A model generated the notes under the pieces. That model had not been told where the DNA came from. It did no database searches and worked only from the letters and a program-made list of their open reading frames with translations. The translations under genes were made by a program, and so were the position numbers. DNA of 64,000 nt from UBA1672 sp965263215 (GTDB lineage: Bacteria > Pseudomonadota > Alphaproteobacteria > Micavibrionales > Micavibrionaceae): the NCBI GenBank assembly GCA_965263215.1, contig OZ253663.1:1550001-1614000 (forward strand), in the 5' to 3' direction. This document shows, in pieces, positions 17,543 through 26,121 of the stretch (its first letter is position 1; every line of letters starts with the position of its first letter).

Positions 17543-19180
17543 TTATGATTTTTGCTGTTCTTCCGGGTTTGTATAATGAGGGCCTGCAGCAGGCTTGCCA
17601 AAGTAATAACCTTGCCCGTAATCAATACCAAGACTGTGTAATGTATTTGCAATTTCTTTATTTTCAACAAATTCACCAACAACTTTCATATCGAGATCTT
17701 TACACATTTGTGTCAGGTTTTTCACCATGATCATATCTCGTTTATCATGCATAATATTTTTTATGTACTTGCCATCAATCTTCACAAAATCCACATGCAT
17801 ACTGCTGAGATATTGAAAAGACGCAGAGCCAGCACCGAAATCATCTAAAGCAATTTTCAGGCCAGAACTGCGCAAACGTTTTACAACCTCACCGACTTGA
17901 TCAAGATCTTTTATTTGTGTGCTTTCTGTAATCTCAAAAATAAGTCTGTGTTTGATTTCTTCATGCCCTTTTATCTCTTCTTCGAACCTTTGTAGAAAAC
18001 TTTCATCTGTCATGGATTGACCAGAAAGGTTGATGGAAAAGCTTTCATCCGTATCCATTCTTTTCTTTGTGATGTAGTTTAGGGCACGTCTGCACACGGC
18101 AATATCAAGTTCTGATGCCATCCCGATATCTTCGCCGAACATAATCCACTCAAAGGTGTTACCTTCTTTAAATCTGCAGAGCATTTCATAATGACTACAT
18201 TCTTGTGTCTGCAGATTTACGATCGGTTGAAAATGCATAGAAAAAGAGAGGCTTTGTAAGATATTTTTAAATTCCTGAATTTTTTGCGTGTTGGCTGCTA
18301 CGAAGGCTTTGAAGCTAGAGTTCAATGTATCAATCGTCATCTCTGTGCCCTGACGTTCAAATTCATTGAGTGTGTAGAACAATGCGCGCGTTGCATCCCG
18401 CTCGTCCATACTGCTCATATCCGTAGAGATGCTTTTCATTTGAATTTCAAGGCCTTCATCGAAAGGATCATGCTCTTTCGCGGCTTTGCTAATTTCAGTG
18501 GTTAAGGCAGAAATATCTGTGTCAGAGTCATGAATAACGCTATAACGTCCTCCACCCAAATGGGCTGCGGTGCCTCCATCTATAGAATTTTGACATAGAA
18601 TTTTATCGACATCTTCCGAGAGCTTATCCCATGCCTCTTTGCCGTAACGCTTCTTCGCTTTATCTGCATTAGGCAAGTCAATTAAAGTCATGTCAACATC
18701 TTGTCCAAGATCAGATGCCATGCGCAGAACTTCCTGTGCGGCATCGATAAATGTTTCCTTATCGAGTGGCTTTCTTTCTTCATAGTCCCTTACAAGCTGG
18801 CCAATTTGATTCATAAGGGCATTACCGGTTGCAATGCTGATGAATGTTTCGGACTTATCAGGCATCTTGATAGCGCTGACGAGAATATTTTGAACTGTCT
18901 TGCCTTTTTTAATAGAAACAAGCGTAGGGCCACAACGCAAGCCTGGCTGAGCTTTTTTTAGCATGATTTTTAAAACCATGCGGTCTTTTGGAGAAAACAA
19001 GTCTAACCAATCGGTTTTGAGCAATGCTTTGGCATTTTTGTTTCCTGTTAAACCTTTGATAGCACCTAAAGCGAATTGAACGCGACCTTCATCGTTCACT
19101 TCCAACAATAAATCCGATGTTGCGAATGAAAAAGAGAGAAATCTCTCACGTTGTTTTTTGAGGTCTTCGGTATTGGACAT
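17543..19180 (-). CDS. EAL-domain c-di-GMP phosphodiesterase with PAS-like and degenerate GGDEF regions
   Basis: This 545-residue soluble protein has a PAS-like N-terminal region (about 10-120), a degenerate GGDEF region in which the motif reads GGGRY (209-213), and a C-terminal EAL domain. The EAL domain keeps a full set of catalytic positions: E332 in EMLCR, N384, E416 in EITES, DDFG at 446-449, K467 and D469 in KIDG, E503, and QGYYFGKP near 523. It should hydrolyse c-di-GMP, perhaps tuned by the inactive cyclase part. It sits next to manC at the edge of the polysaccharide locus, so it may control export. It is divergent from mazG. Confidence 0.85.
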   Translation of the reverse strand: MSNTEDLKKQRERFLSFSFATSDLLLEVNDEGRVQFALGAIKGLTGNKNAKALLKTDWLDLFSPKDRMVLKIMLKKAQPGLRCGPTLVSIKKGKTVQNILVSAIKMPDKSETFISIATGNALMNQIGQLVRDYEERKPLDKETFIDAAQEVLRMASDLGQDVDMTLIDLPNADKAKKRYGKEAWDKLSEDVDKILCQNSIDGGTAAHLGGGRYSVIHDSDTDISALTTEISKAAKEHDPFDEGLEIQMKSISTDMSSMDERDATRALFYTLNEFERQGTEMTIDTLNSSFKAFVAANTQKIQEFKNILQSLSFSMHFQPIVNLQTQECSHYEMLCRFKEGNTFEWIMFGEDIGMASELDIAVCRRALNYITKKRMDTDESFSINLSGQSMTDESFLQRFEEEIKGHEEIKHRLIFEITESTQIKDLDQVGEVVKRLRSSGLKIALDDFGAGSASFQYLSSMHVDFVKIDGKYIKNIMHDKRDMIMVKNLTQMCKDLDMKVVGEFVENKEIANTLHSLGIDYGQGYYFGKPAAGPHYTNPEEQQKS

Positions 19181-19301
19181 ATAGATAGAATCAGTGGGGC
19201 GTTTTTACTCGAGCAAAATAATAACACAGTATCCTTGCTTGTGATTGAAAAAATTGCTCTTTACAGTTGTATCATTGTTAGTTTTAAAGGGGTTTTATCA
19301 A

Positions 19302-20093
19302 ATGGATGTCCTGAAGCAATATAATCTGGAAGACCTTGTCGGTGTTATGAAGGCTTTGCGAACGCCTGAAACCGGATGCCCATGGGATTTAGTGCAGTCG
19401 TTCAAAACAATTATTCCTTATACTTTAGAAGAAGCATACGAAGTAGCCGACGCGATAGATCGTAATGACATGAAAGATTTGCGCGAAGAATTGGGGGATT
19501 TACTGTTTCAATCTGTTTATCACGCGCAAATGGCGTCAGAAGATGATCAGTTTGACCTTAATGATGTTATTCACGACGTAACCCATAAGATGATCAGTCG
19601 TCATCCGCATGTTTTTGGTGATGCGGATGCAAAAAATGCATCGGACGTTGATGCAATTTGGGACATGCAAAAAAGTAGAGAAGGAAAAACTCAACAGAGT
19701 GCACTAGATGGTGTAACAAATGCTTTGCCCGCTTTGTTAAAGGCTCAAAAGTTGCAGAAGAAAGCCGCTAAAGTGGGGTTCGAATGGCCTGATGTTACGC
19801 ATGTTCTTGATAAACTTGAAGAAGAAATCAAAGAAATGCGCGAAGCGGTCGCCCAAAATGATTTAGAAAACCAAGCAGAAGAACTCGGAGATATATTATT
19901 TCTGCTTGCCAATTACGGCCGCATGCTCGGGATCAATACAGAAGAGGCTTTGCGTCAATGTAATCAGAAATTTGTTAAAAGATTTCATGGGGTTGAGCAA
20001 GATATAAAACAACAAGGTTTGGAAATGTCTGATGCTAGTCTGGAGCAAATGGAATCATCGTGGAATAATCAAAAATTAAAAGAACGCGCTTGA
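19302..20093 (+). CDS. mazG: nucleoside triphosphate pyrophosphohydrolase MazG
   Basis: MazG hydrolyses (d)NTPs and non-canonical nucleotides to NMP and pyrophosphate. The ATG at 19302, with AAAGGGG about 9 bases upstream, gives 263 residues, matching the family. A longer TTG start at 19245 would add a hydrophobic stretch not typical of MazG. Two tandem MazG domains are visible. The N-terminal one has CPWDLVQS, EEAYEVADAI and EELGDLLFQ; the C-terminal one has EEIKEMREAV and EELGDILF. It converges on hflX with no gap between the stops. Confidence 0.93.
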   Translation: MDVLKQYNLEDLVGVMKALRTPETGCPWDLVQSFKTIIPYTLEEAYEVADAIDRNDMKDLREELGDLLFQSVYHAQMASEDDQFDLNDVIHDVTHKMISRHPHVFGDADAKNASDVDAIWDMQKSREGKTQQSALDGVTNALPALLKAQKLQKKAAKVGFEWPDVTHVLDKLEEEIKEMREAVAQNDLENQAEELGDILFLLANYGRMLGINTEEALRQCNQKFVKRFHGVEQDIKQQGLEMSDASLEQMESSWNNQKLKERA

Positions 20094-21416
20094 TTAGTCT
20101 GATGTGTAATCAAAGCTGCTCTCAAATTTCTGTATATGAGCCTCATCAAGATTAACGGATACACGAACAGTGTCGTTACTATCTTCGCGTTCTGCGACAT
20201 CACCATTTTCGTATAGCCATGATAAGGCCTTACCATCTTCTATTCTGATGGAATATGAAACTTGTTTATTATTTCTACTCGTAATCTCTGCCGCGTAGGA
20301 TAAAAGATTATCAATGCCCTGCCCTTTAAAGGCGGAAACCATAATGCTAGGGATATTTGATATTTTGCAAAGACGTTCGAATTCTTCGCAGTCATCTTGG
20401 TTTAGTTTATCAATTTTGTTGTACACCTCGATGATACGCTCATCTTTTTCATACTCTACGCCGAGATCTTGTAAAATGGTGATCACGTCATTTTTTTGCG
20501 CCATATAGTCTTTGCGCGATACATCAATGACGTGGACGATTACATCGGCATGAATGATTTGTTCTAGCGTTGCGCGGAAGGCTGCAACTAAATGTGTCGG
20601 TAGATCGGCAATAAAGCCCACCGTGTCGGCAAGAATTGCCGACTGATTACCGGGGAGCATTATTTTACGCATTGTCGGGTCGAGTGTTGCGAAGGGTAAG
20701 TCCTCTGCGAAGACCCCTGCCTTCGTCATTTTATTAAATAAGGTTGATTTGCCTGCATTTGTGTAGCCAACCAAAGAAACCACAGGTAATGGAACGCGCG
20801 CCCTGCTCTGTCGTCCTAGGTCACGGGTGCGGCGGACATTCTCCAAATCTTTTTTCAGGCGTGTTATACGCTCGGCAATTAATCTGCGGTCAATTTCAAT
20901 TTGGCGTTCACCGGGACCGCCCATGAAGCCCGCACCACCACGTTGTCTTTCCAGGTGGGTCCATGAACGAACAAGTCTGGATTTTTGGTAATCTAATGCG
21001 GCAAGTTCAACCTGCAGGCGTCCTTCTTTCGTTTGGGCTCTTGCTCCAAAAATCTCAAGAATAAGGCCAGTGCGGTCAATGATCTTGGTGTTCCACTCTT
21101 TTTCAAGGTTACGCTGTTGTGTTGGCGACAATGTATTATTTACAATTACAATAGCAGGTTCGATTGTTGCCAGATCGTTGGCGATGTTTTCGCGAATACC
21201 CTTTCCAAAAAAGCTGCCCGATTGAATTTTGGAATAACTGACAACTTCTGTCTTAACGACATCCAGATCAATGGCCAAAGCAAGGCCTTCGGCCTCTTCT
21301 ATAATGTCATCGACATCTCTGAACAGTGGCTTATTCTTATCAATAGGTTGAATAACATACGCCTTATCACGTTCCTGATGTTGAACGCCGATATACATAT
21401 TATCTTTATTTTTCAA
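20094..21416 (-). CDS. hflX: ribosome-associated GTPase HflX
   Basis: HflX is a GTPase that splits stalled 70S ribosomes. This 440-residue protein has the N-terminal HflX domain, with the coiled linker around GERQIEIDRRLIAERI. A G domain follows with P-loop GYTNAGKST, G3 DTVGF and G4 NKID, and then a C-terminal tail. The TTG at 21416 has GGAA 8 bases before it and is kept; an ATG at 21398 is an alternative six codons in. It lies 35 bases after hfq on the same strand, the usual hfq-hflX pairing. Confidence 0.95.
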   Translation of the reverse strand: MKNKDNMYIGVQHQERDKAYVIQPIDKNKPLFRDVDDIIEEAEGLALAIDLDVVKTEVVSYSKIQSGSFFGKGIRENIANDLATIEPAIVIVNNTLSPTQQRNLEKEWNTKIIDRTGLILEIFGARAQTKEGRLQVELAALDYQKSRLVRSWTHLERQRGGAGFMGGPGERQIEIDRRLIAERITRLKKDLENVRRTRDLGRQSRARVPLPVVSLVGYTNAGKSTLFNKMTKAGVFAEDLPFATLDPTMRKIMLPGNQSAILADTVGFIADLPTHLVAAFRATLEQIIHADVIVHVIDVSRKDYMAQKNDVITILQDLGVEYEKDERIIEVYNKIDKLNQDDCEEFERLCKISNIPSIMVSAFKGQGIDNLLSYAAEITSRNNKQVSYSIRIEDGKALSWLYENGDVAEREDSNDTVRVSVNLDEAHIQKFESSFDYTSD

Positions 21417-21451
21417 GATTTTGGTTCCTTATGTGAACCAGCTATCTATAT

Positions 21452-21706
21452 CTATTCATCATCAGATGAGTCAGATTTGCTTTCGTCGTTCAAGCTAAGC
21501 GGTCCGCCCGGCATGATCGTTGAAATTGCGTGTTTATAGATAAGCTGCACATGGGAGTCTCTGCGCAGTAGTAAGCAGAAATTATCAAACCATGTTACGA
21601 TTCCCTGAAGCTTTACGCCGTTCACAAGAAAGACTGTGACGGACATTTTTTCTTTACGAATTTTATTGAGAAAAACGTCTTGGACATTTTGTATTTTTTC
21701 GGACAT
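21452..21706 (-). CDS. hfq: RNA chaperone Hfq
   Basis: Hfq is a hexameric Sm-like protein that pairs small RNAs with mRNAs. This 84-residue protein carries the Sm1 segment (VQDVFLNKIRKEKMSVTVFL, VNGVKLQGIVTWFD) and the Sm2 signature YKHAISTIMP. It ends in an acidic, serine-rich tail. The start ATG is preceded by AGGAAA. A gap of about 100 bases upstream, before the HAD phosphatase stop, would hold its promoter. Confidence 0.97.
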   Translation of the reverse strand: MSEKIQNVQDVFLNKIRKEKMSVTVFLVNGVKLQGIVTWFDNFCLLLRRDSHVQLIYKHAISTIMPGGPLSLNDESKSDSSDDE

Positions 21707-21804
21707 TTTTATTTCCTAAGTTATTATTTTTATTGTTTTTACAAACTTACTAAACCATTCAGTGGATTGTAATAAAACATATTCACTGTTTTAGAGCAAC
21801 CTTT

Positions 21805-22473
21805 CTATATTGCAACCAGAAACTCCCTGAGTTGAGCATAGTTATCGAAGCTGATGAGAGGTGTGTATTTGCGTATGAGTTCATTCGTGTTTTCTTCCCC
21901 TTTTAAGAATAATGCGGGGCAGCCTGCTTCCTTTGCGCATGCCAGATCATTTTCAGTGTCACCGACATACCAAATCGTGTGTGTACCTGTTGAAAGTCCG
22001 GACTTATCTAAGGCCAAATTTAGAGGTGCGGCGGAAGGCTTATCGTTTTCTGCTTCACCTGCGCCAACCAGAACTGAGAAATATTGATCATATTTCGTGT
22101 GCTTTAATTCCCGTGATACGAATGTGCCTTTCTTATTGGTGACAACACCCATCAGGATGTCTTTTGCCTTAAAAAATTCTAAAACGGATTGCGTATCTTC
22201 GATTGTTTGTACTTTATGGCTGTTATCGAATACGTATGTCTGGAATACCTCCATCGCCTCATCACATTTTTCTTTATAAATTGCGGGGTACAGTATTTCT
22301 CTAGGTTTACCGAAATACTGTTTATATTCATCTTGTTTGAACGGCTCAAAGCCTAGTGTCGTTAGGGTATGGTTATGGGCATCATTTAAAAAGCTGTAAC
22401 TGTCGGCGAGTGTGCCGTCCCAATCCCAAAATATGGCGTCAGGAAAATCGATACTGGGTGGGAAATGTGTCAT
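21805..22473 (-). CDS. HAD-superfamily hydrolase, phosphoglycolate-phosphatase-like
   Basis: This 222-residue HAD phosphatase has motif I FWDWDGTLADS with the two catalytic aspartates, motif II GVVTNK, the lysine of motif III in ENDKPSAAP, and motif IV WYVGDTENDLACA. The helical cap between motifs I and II is of the Gph/PGMB type. The ATG at 22473 is preferred to a TTG at 22485, which would sit directly on the AGGA sequence. Its start lies 4 bases after the murI stop, so the two are co-translated. The physiological substrate is unknown. Confidence 0.85.
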   Translation of the reverse strand: MTHFPPSIDFPDAIFWDWDGTLADSYSFLNDAHNHTLTTLGFEPFKQDEYKQYFGKPREILYPAIYKEKCDEAMEVFQTYVFDNSHKVQTIEDTQSVLEFFKAKDILMGVVTNKKGTFVSRELKHTKYDQYFSVLVGAGEAENDKPSAAPLNLALDKSGLSTGTHTIWYVGDTENDLACAKEAGCPALFLKGEENTNELIRKYTPLISFDNYAQLREFLVAI

Positions 22474-22477
22474 GCTT

Positions 22478-23311
22478 TTAATCAATCCTGTAATAGTTTT
22501 CGTTTATGGCATTAAATCGCGCGTGTTTAATCGGTATGGATGACTGATATATATATTCCGCAGCATCAACATATCCTTTGGTTATGTCGCTTACGAGGAA
22601 CTCAGATGTTCCTTTTGATGTGATTTTATCGGATATTTCGGGGTGTCGCTCAAGGTAATCCATTAATTTTTGTGGAATAATGTCATCTTGAGAAATTAAA
22701 GAAACATTGTTGCCGATTATTCTTTTTATGTCTTCTTTTAAGAACGGGAAATGTGTGCATCCCAATATCAGGCATTCAATTTTATGTTCTAGCAATGGTT
22801 TTAAGTAATGTTCTAAAACTGACGGAAGCCACTGCGCACCATTATTTTCTATTAAGGGAACCAGTAATGGGGTATTTTTTTGGAATATTTGTATCTCGGG
22901 ATCAATTTTTTGAAGTTCATCGGGGTAAATGCCGCTTTCGATTGTATAATTGGTAGCAATCACACCAAGGCGTTTATAACCGCGATCAATGGCTGTTTCT
23001 AAAGTTGGGACGACAACACCTAAAATGCGTCTGTCCGAATACTGGCTATTGGGTAAATATTGTTGTTGTAATTGTCGTAAAGCTGAGGCGCTAACTGTAT
23101 TGCACGCGGTAATGATTAAATTACAGTCTTCGGCAAACAGAAACTCCATTGCGCGTTTACTATATTCATATATGGCTTCGGATGATCTGTTTCCGTATGG
23201 TAAGTGTAGCGTGTCACCGAAATACAGTATGTCGATGTCAGGTAAATGCGCGCGTATAGATTTCGCAATTAAAAGACCACCTAATCCTGAATCGAATATG
23301 CCAAGTTTCAT
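22478..23311 (-). CDS. murI: glutamate racemase
   Basis: MurI converts L- to D-glutamate for peptidoglycan. This 277-residue protein has the substrate-binding GIFDSGLGGLLIA and the two catalytic cysteines in ITACNTVSA and ILGCTHFPF. YFGDTLHLPYG is another family signature. It is 3 bases from the trkA stop on the same strand, in a trkA-murI-HAD run between ntrYX and hfq. Confidence 0.95.
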   Translation of the reverse strand: MKLGIFDSGLGGLLIAKSIRAHLPDIDILYFGDTLHLPYGNRSSEAIYEYSKRAMEFLFAEDCNLIITACNTVSASALRQLQQQYLPNSQYSDRRILGVVVPTLETAIDRGYKRLGVIATNYTIESGIYPDELQKIDPEIQIFQKNTPLLVPLIENNGAQWLPSVLEHYLKPLLEHKIECLILGCTHFPFLKEDIKRIIGNNVSLISQDDIIPQKLMDYLERHPEISDKITSKGTSEFLVSDITKGYVDAAEYIYQSSIPIKHARFNAINENYYRID

Positions 23312-23314
23312 GAT

Positions 23315-24691
23315 TTACAATAGATCCACATGAACCGAGAGCATTTTTTCAACTTCTCTTGCATGTTCTCGTGATGCGAGAATGACGATGTGATCCATCG
23401 GTAGGATTTTATTATTTTCCTTTGGGATAATAATTTTTCCATCACGAATAATGGCACCGATGACAACAGAAGAAGGGAGTTCTATATCAGCGATTAATTT
23501 ATTAGCAACGCGCGATGAGTCAGAAATCTCAATTTCTATGACTTCTGTTTCGCCATCATGAATGTTGTGAATGCTGACGATCCGCCCTCTTCTTACATGT
23601 TGCATGATATTTGATACAATAATGGCTTTTGGCGACACCATTGTATCAATACCTAATGGTCCTACAAGTGGATTATAAGCATTGTTCGTGACTAATGTAA
23701 CAACACGCTCACACCCATATTGTTTGGCAAGCAAAGAGCCTAAAATATTGCTTTCATCGTCATTCATAAGGGCAATGTAAGTTTCAGCAGAAGAAACAGA
23801 TGCTTCTTCTAAAATATTTTTTTCAAGAGTATTACCATTCAGGATAATAATATTTTCTAATTGCTCACTCAGGAATTGTGCGCGTTCTTGGTTGTGTTCA
23901 ATAATTTTAAGTTGTAATCCGTTAATGTGTGTCTGTAGCTTCCGGATCAATGAGATGCCGATGTTACCGCCGCCCGAAACAATGATTTTCCGCGCCTCTT
24001 TTTCAAGGTGGCCAAAGGCTGCCATAACACGCCGTAGGTGGATACTGTCTACGATAATATAGGCCTCGTCCCCTACTTTCAGCATGTCATTTTCATCGGG
24101 GAGAATACTTTTGTTTTTGCGTGTTAAGGAAACAATCGAAAATGATAGATCCGGGAACAGTTTATCAAGCTGCCCTAATGGCGTATGTAGTACAGGGCAG
24201 TCTTCCATGCATATAACGCCGACAAGATGCGCTTTACCACCCCCTAAGGTTATGGCAGTGGTCGTGCCGGGGATGGATAATCTTTGTAGAATATCATCCG
24301 CAATAAGAATTTCGGGTGAAATAATCACATCGATTGGCATGTGCGCGCGACTAAACAGATTGGACCAAGACGGATCGAGATAGCTTTGTTTGCGAATACG
24401 GGCTATTTTCTTGGGAATGCTAAATAAAGAATGCCCGATTTGGCAGGCGACCATATTAATTTCATCGCGCTCGGTTACGGCTATAATAAGATCGCATTCG
24501 TTTGCGCCCGCATTATTGAGTGTATTCGGATCAGATGGATGACCTGCAACTGTATTAACATCCAACGAATTGTTAACACGGGCAAGCTGTTCACTTGCAT
24601 GATCAACAACAGTGACATCGTTCTCTTCTTTTGAAAGATATGCCGCGATACTTGCACCAACCTGATTAGCGCCGCAAATGATAACTCTCAT
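23315..24691 (-). CDS. trkA: Trk system potassium uptake protein TrkA
   Basis: TrkA is the cytoplasmic NAD-binding regulatory subunit of the Trk K+ importer. This 458-residue protein has two RCK-N/RCK-C repeats. The first Rossmann motif is ICGANQVGASIAAYL with the acidic VVDHA end, and the second is IVSGGGNIGISLIRKL. It lies 43 bases downstream of ntrX on the same strand, the conserved ntrY-ntrX-trkA arrangement of alphaproteobacteria. No TrkH channel gene is in the window. Confidence 0.95.
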   Translation of the reverse strand: MRVIICGANQVGASIAAYLSKEENDVTVVDHASEQLARVNNSLDVNTVAGHPSDPNTLNNAGANECDLIIAVTERDEINMVACQIGHSLFSIPKKIARIRKQSYLDPSWSNLFSRAHMPIDVIISPEILIADDILQRLSIPGTTTAITLGGGKAHLVGVICMEDCPVLHTPLGQLDKLFPDLSFSIVSLTRKNKSILPDENDMLKVGDEAYIIVDSIHLRRVMAAFGHLEKEARKIIVSGGGNIGISLIRKLQTHINGLQLKIIEHNQERAQFLSEQLENIIILNGNTLEKNILEEASVSSAETYIALMNDDESNILGSLLAKQYGCERVVTLVTNNAYNPLVGPLGIDTMVSPKAIIVSNIMQHVRRGRIVSIHNIHDGETEVIEIEISDSSRVANKLIADIELPSSVVIGAIIRDGKIIIPKENNKILPMDHIVILASREHAREVEKMLSVHVDLL

Positions 24692-24734
24692 GTTTTTTCT
24701 TTCATTTGATAGAAGTTATGAAGAAGACTTAGTT

Positions 24735-26114
24735 TCAGGCCACATTCTGCTTTTCATCTGCGAAAACTTCAAGTGATTTTAACTTTCTGTGCAGAGCAGA
24801 TCGTTCCATGCCTATAAATTCGGCAGTTTTAGAAATATTACCGTCGAACTTATTAACCTGTGATAGCAAATAATGTTTTTCAAAACATTCACGCGCCTCA
24901 CGTAACTGCATTGTTAATATGCTGTCTGCAAAAAGGTTCGGGGTATTATCTTGAGCTGTATCGGGGGCTGTTTTTTCCAGTCCGTTAATTTCTTGCGGCA
25001 AATGCTCCGTATCAATTTCAATGTTTTTATCTCCGTACATGATAAATAGCCATTCAAGAATATTGTTAAATTGTTTGATATTGCCGGGCCAAGAGTACGA
25101 TTTGAGTTTCATGAGTGCGTTTTCGGTAAATTTTAAATCACTCAAGTGTTGCACAAGTTTACCTATATCGTGTCGTCTTTTCCTTAAAGGCTCTATATCA
25201 ATAGGTACAACATTCAGGCGATAAAATAGGTCTTCGCGGAAATCGCCTGATTTTATTTTCTGTTGTATTTCCTCGCTCGTCGTCGCGATCACGCGCGTAT
25301 CAGAAGTAAGTTTATGATTTGATCCAATTTTGTAATAGGTATTGTCTTGCAAAAAGTTGAGTATTTTTCCCTGTATATCTAATGGGAGAGCGCATACTTC
25401 GTCTAAAAGTAGTGTGCCACCATTAACAAGTTCTAATAATCCCGGTGTGGATACGCCATTGGGCTCTGATTCTTGAATACCGAATAGTTCTTTTTCCAAT
25501 TTCTCGGCCTGCATAGTTGCGCAGCTAAGTGTCATAAAGGGTTTAGCTGCACGCAATGATTTGTCATGAACGTAGTGCGCTGCGATGTTTTTACCTGTAC
25601 CAGCCTCACCTGTGATCATAAGTCGGCTGTTTGTTGCAGCTGATTTGTCTAAAATACTCAAAACGGTTTCGGGGACTTGTTTAATTAATTCGCTGACATG
25701 ATCAGATGATCTTTTTCGCAATTCTTCATTTTGTTTCTTAAGGGCGGAATTTTCTAATGCACGACCAATCATGAGGAGCAGCCGGTCACTTTTGAAAGGC
25801 TTTTCAATAAAATCATAAGCCCCTAACTTAATTGCGGAGACTGCAGTTTCAATCGTCCCGTGACCACTGATCATCAAAAAAGGTAAATCAGAACGCTGAT
25901 TTTTAGTTTCTTTTAAAATTTCAATGCCGTCTTTATCGCTTCCCTGCAGCCAAATATCTTGAATGACTAAGTCAGGATGAGCATCATTAATAAGGCTCAG
26001 GCCTGCATCGCTATTTGATGCCGATATAACGTTATACCCCTCATCTTCCAAAATGCCTTGAATTAAAGCGCGTATGTCATCTTCATCATCGATAATCAAG
26101 ATTTTTGCATTCAT
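24735..26114 (-). CDS. ntrX: NtrX-type response regulator
   Basis: This 459-residue regulator is the partner of NtrY. It has a receiver domain (phosphoacceptor Asp in VIQDIWLQG, lysine in FIEKPF), a AAA+ domain with Walker A GEAGTGKN and Walker B GGTLLLDEV, and the arginine-rich FREDLFYRLNV. A Fis-type HTH closes the C-terminus (NISKTAEFIGMERSALHRKL). The GAFTGA loop that contacts sigma-54 is replaced by a short unrelated stretch, as is common in NtrX, so it probably regulates sigma-70 promoters. It sits 7 bases from ntrY. Confidence 0.93.
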   Translation of the reverse strand: MNAKILIIDDEDDIRALIQGILEDEGYNVISASNSDAGLSLINDAHPDLVIQDIWLQGSDKDGIEILKETKNQRSDLPFLMISGHGTIETAVSAIKLGAYDFIEKPFKSDRLLLMIGRALENSALKKQNEELRKRSSDHVSELIKQVPETVLSILDKSAATNSRLMITGEAGTGKNIAAHYVHDKSLRAAKPFMTLSCATMQAEKLEKELFGIQESEPNGVSTPGLLELVNGGTLLLDEVCALPLDIQGKILNFLQDNTYYKIGSNHKLTSDTRVIATTSEEIQQKIKSGDFREDLFYRLNVVPIDIEPLRKRRHDIGKLVQHLSDLKFTENALMKLKSYSWPGNIKQFNNILEWLFIMYGDKNIEIDTEHLPQEINGLEKTAPDTAQDNTPNLFADSILTMQLREARECFEKHYLLSQVNKFDGNISKTAEFIGMERSALHRKLKSLEVFADEKQNVA

Positions 26115-26121
26115 AGTATTT

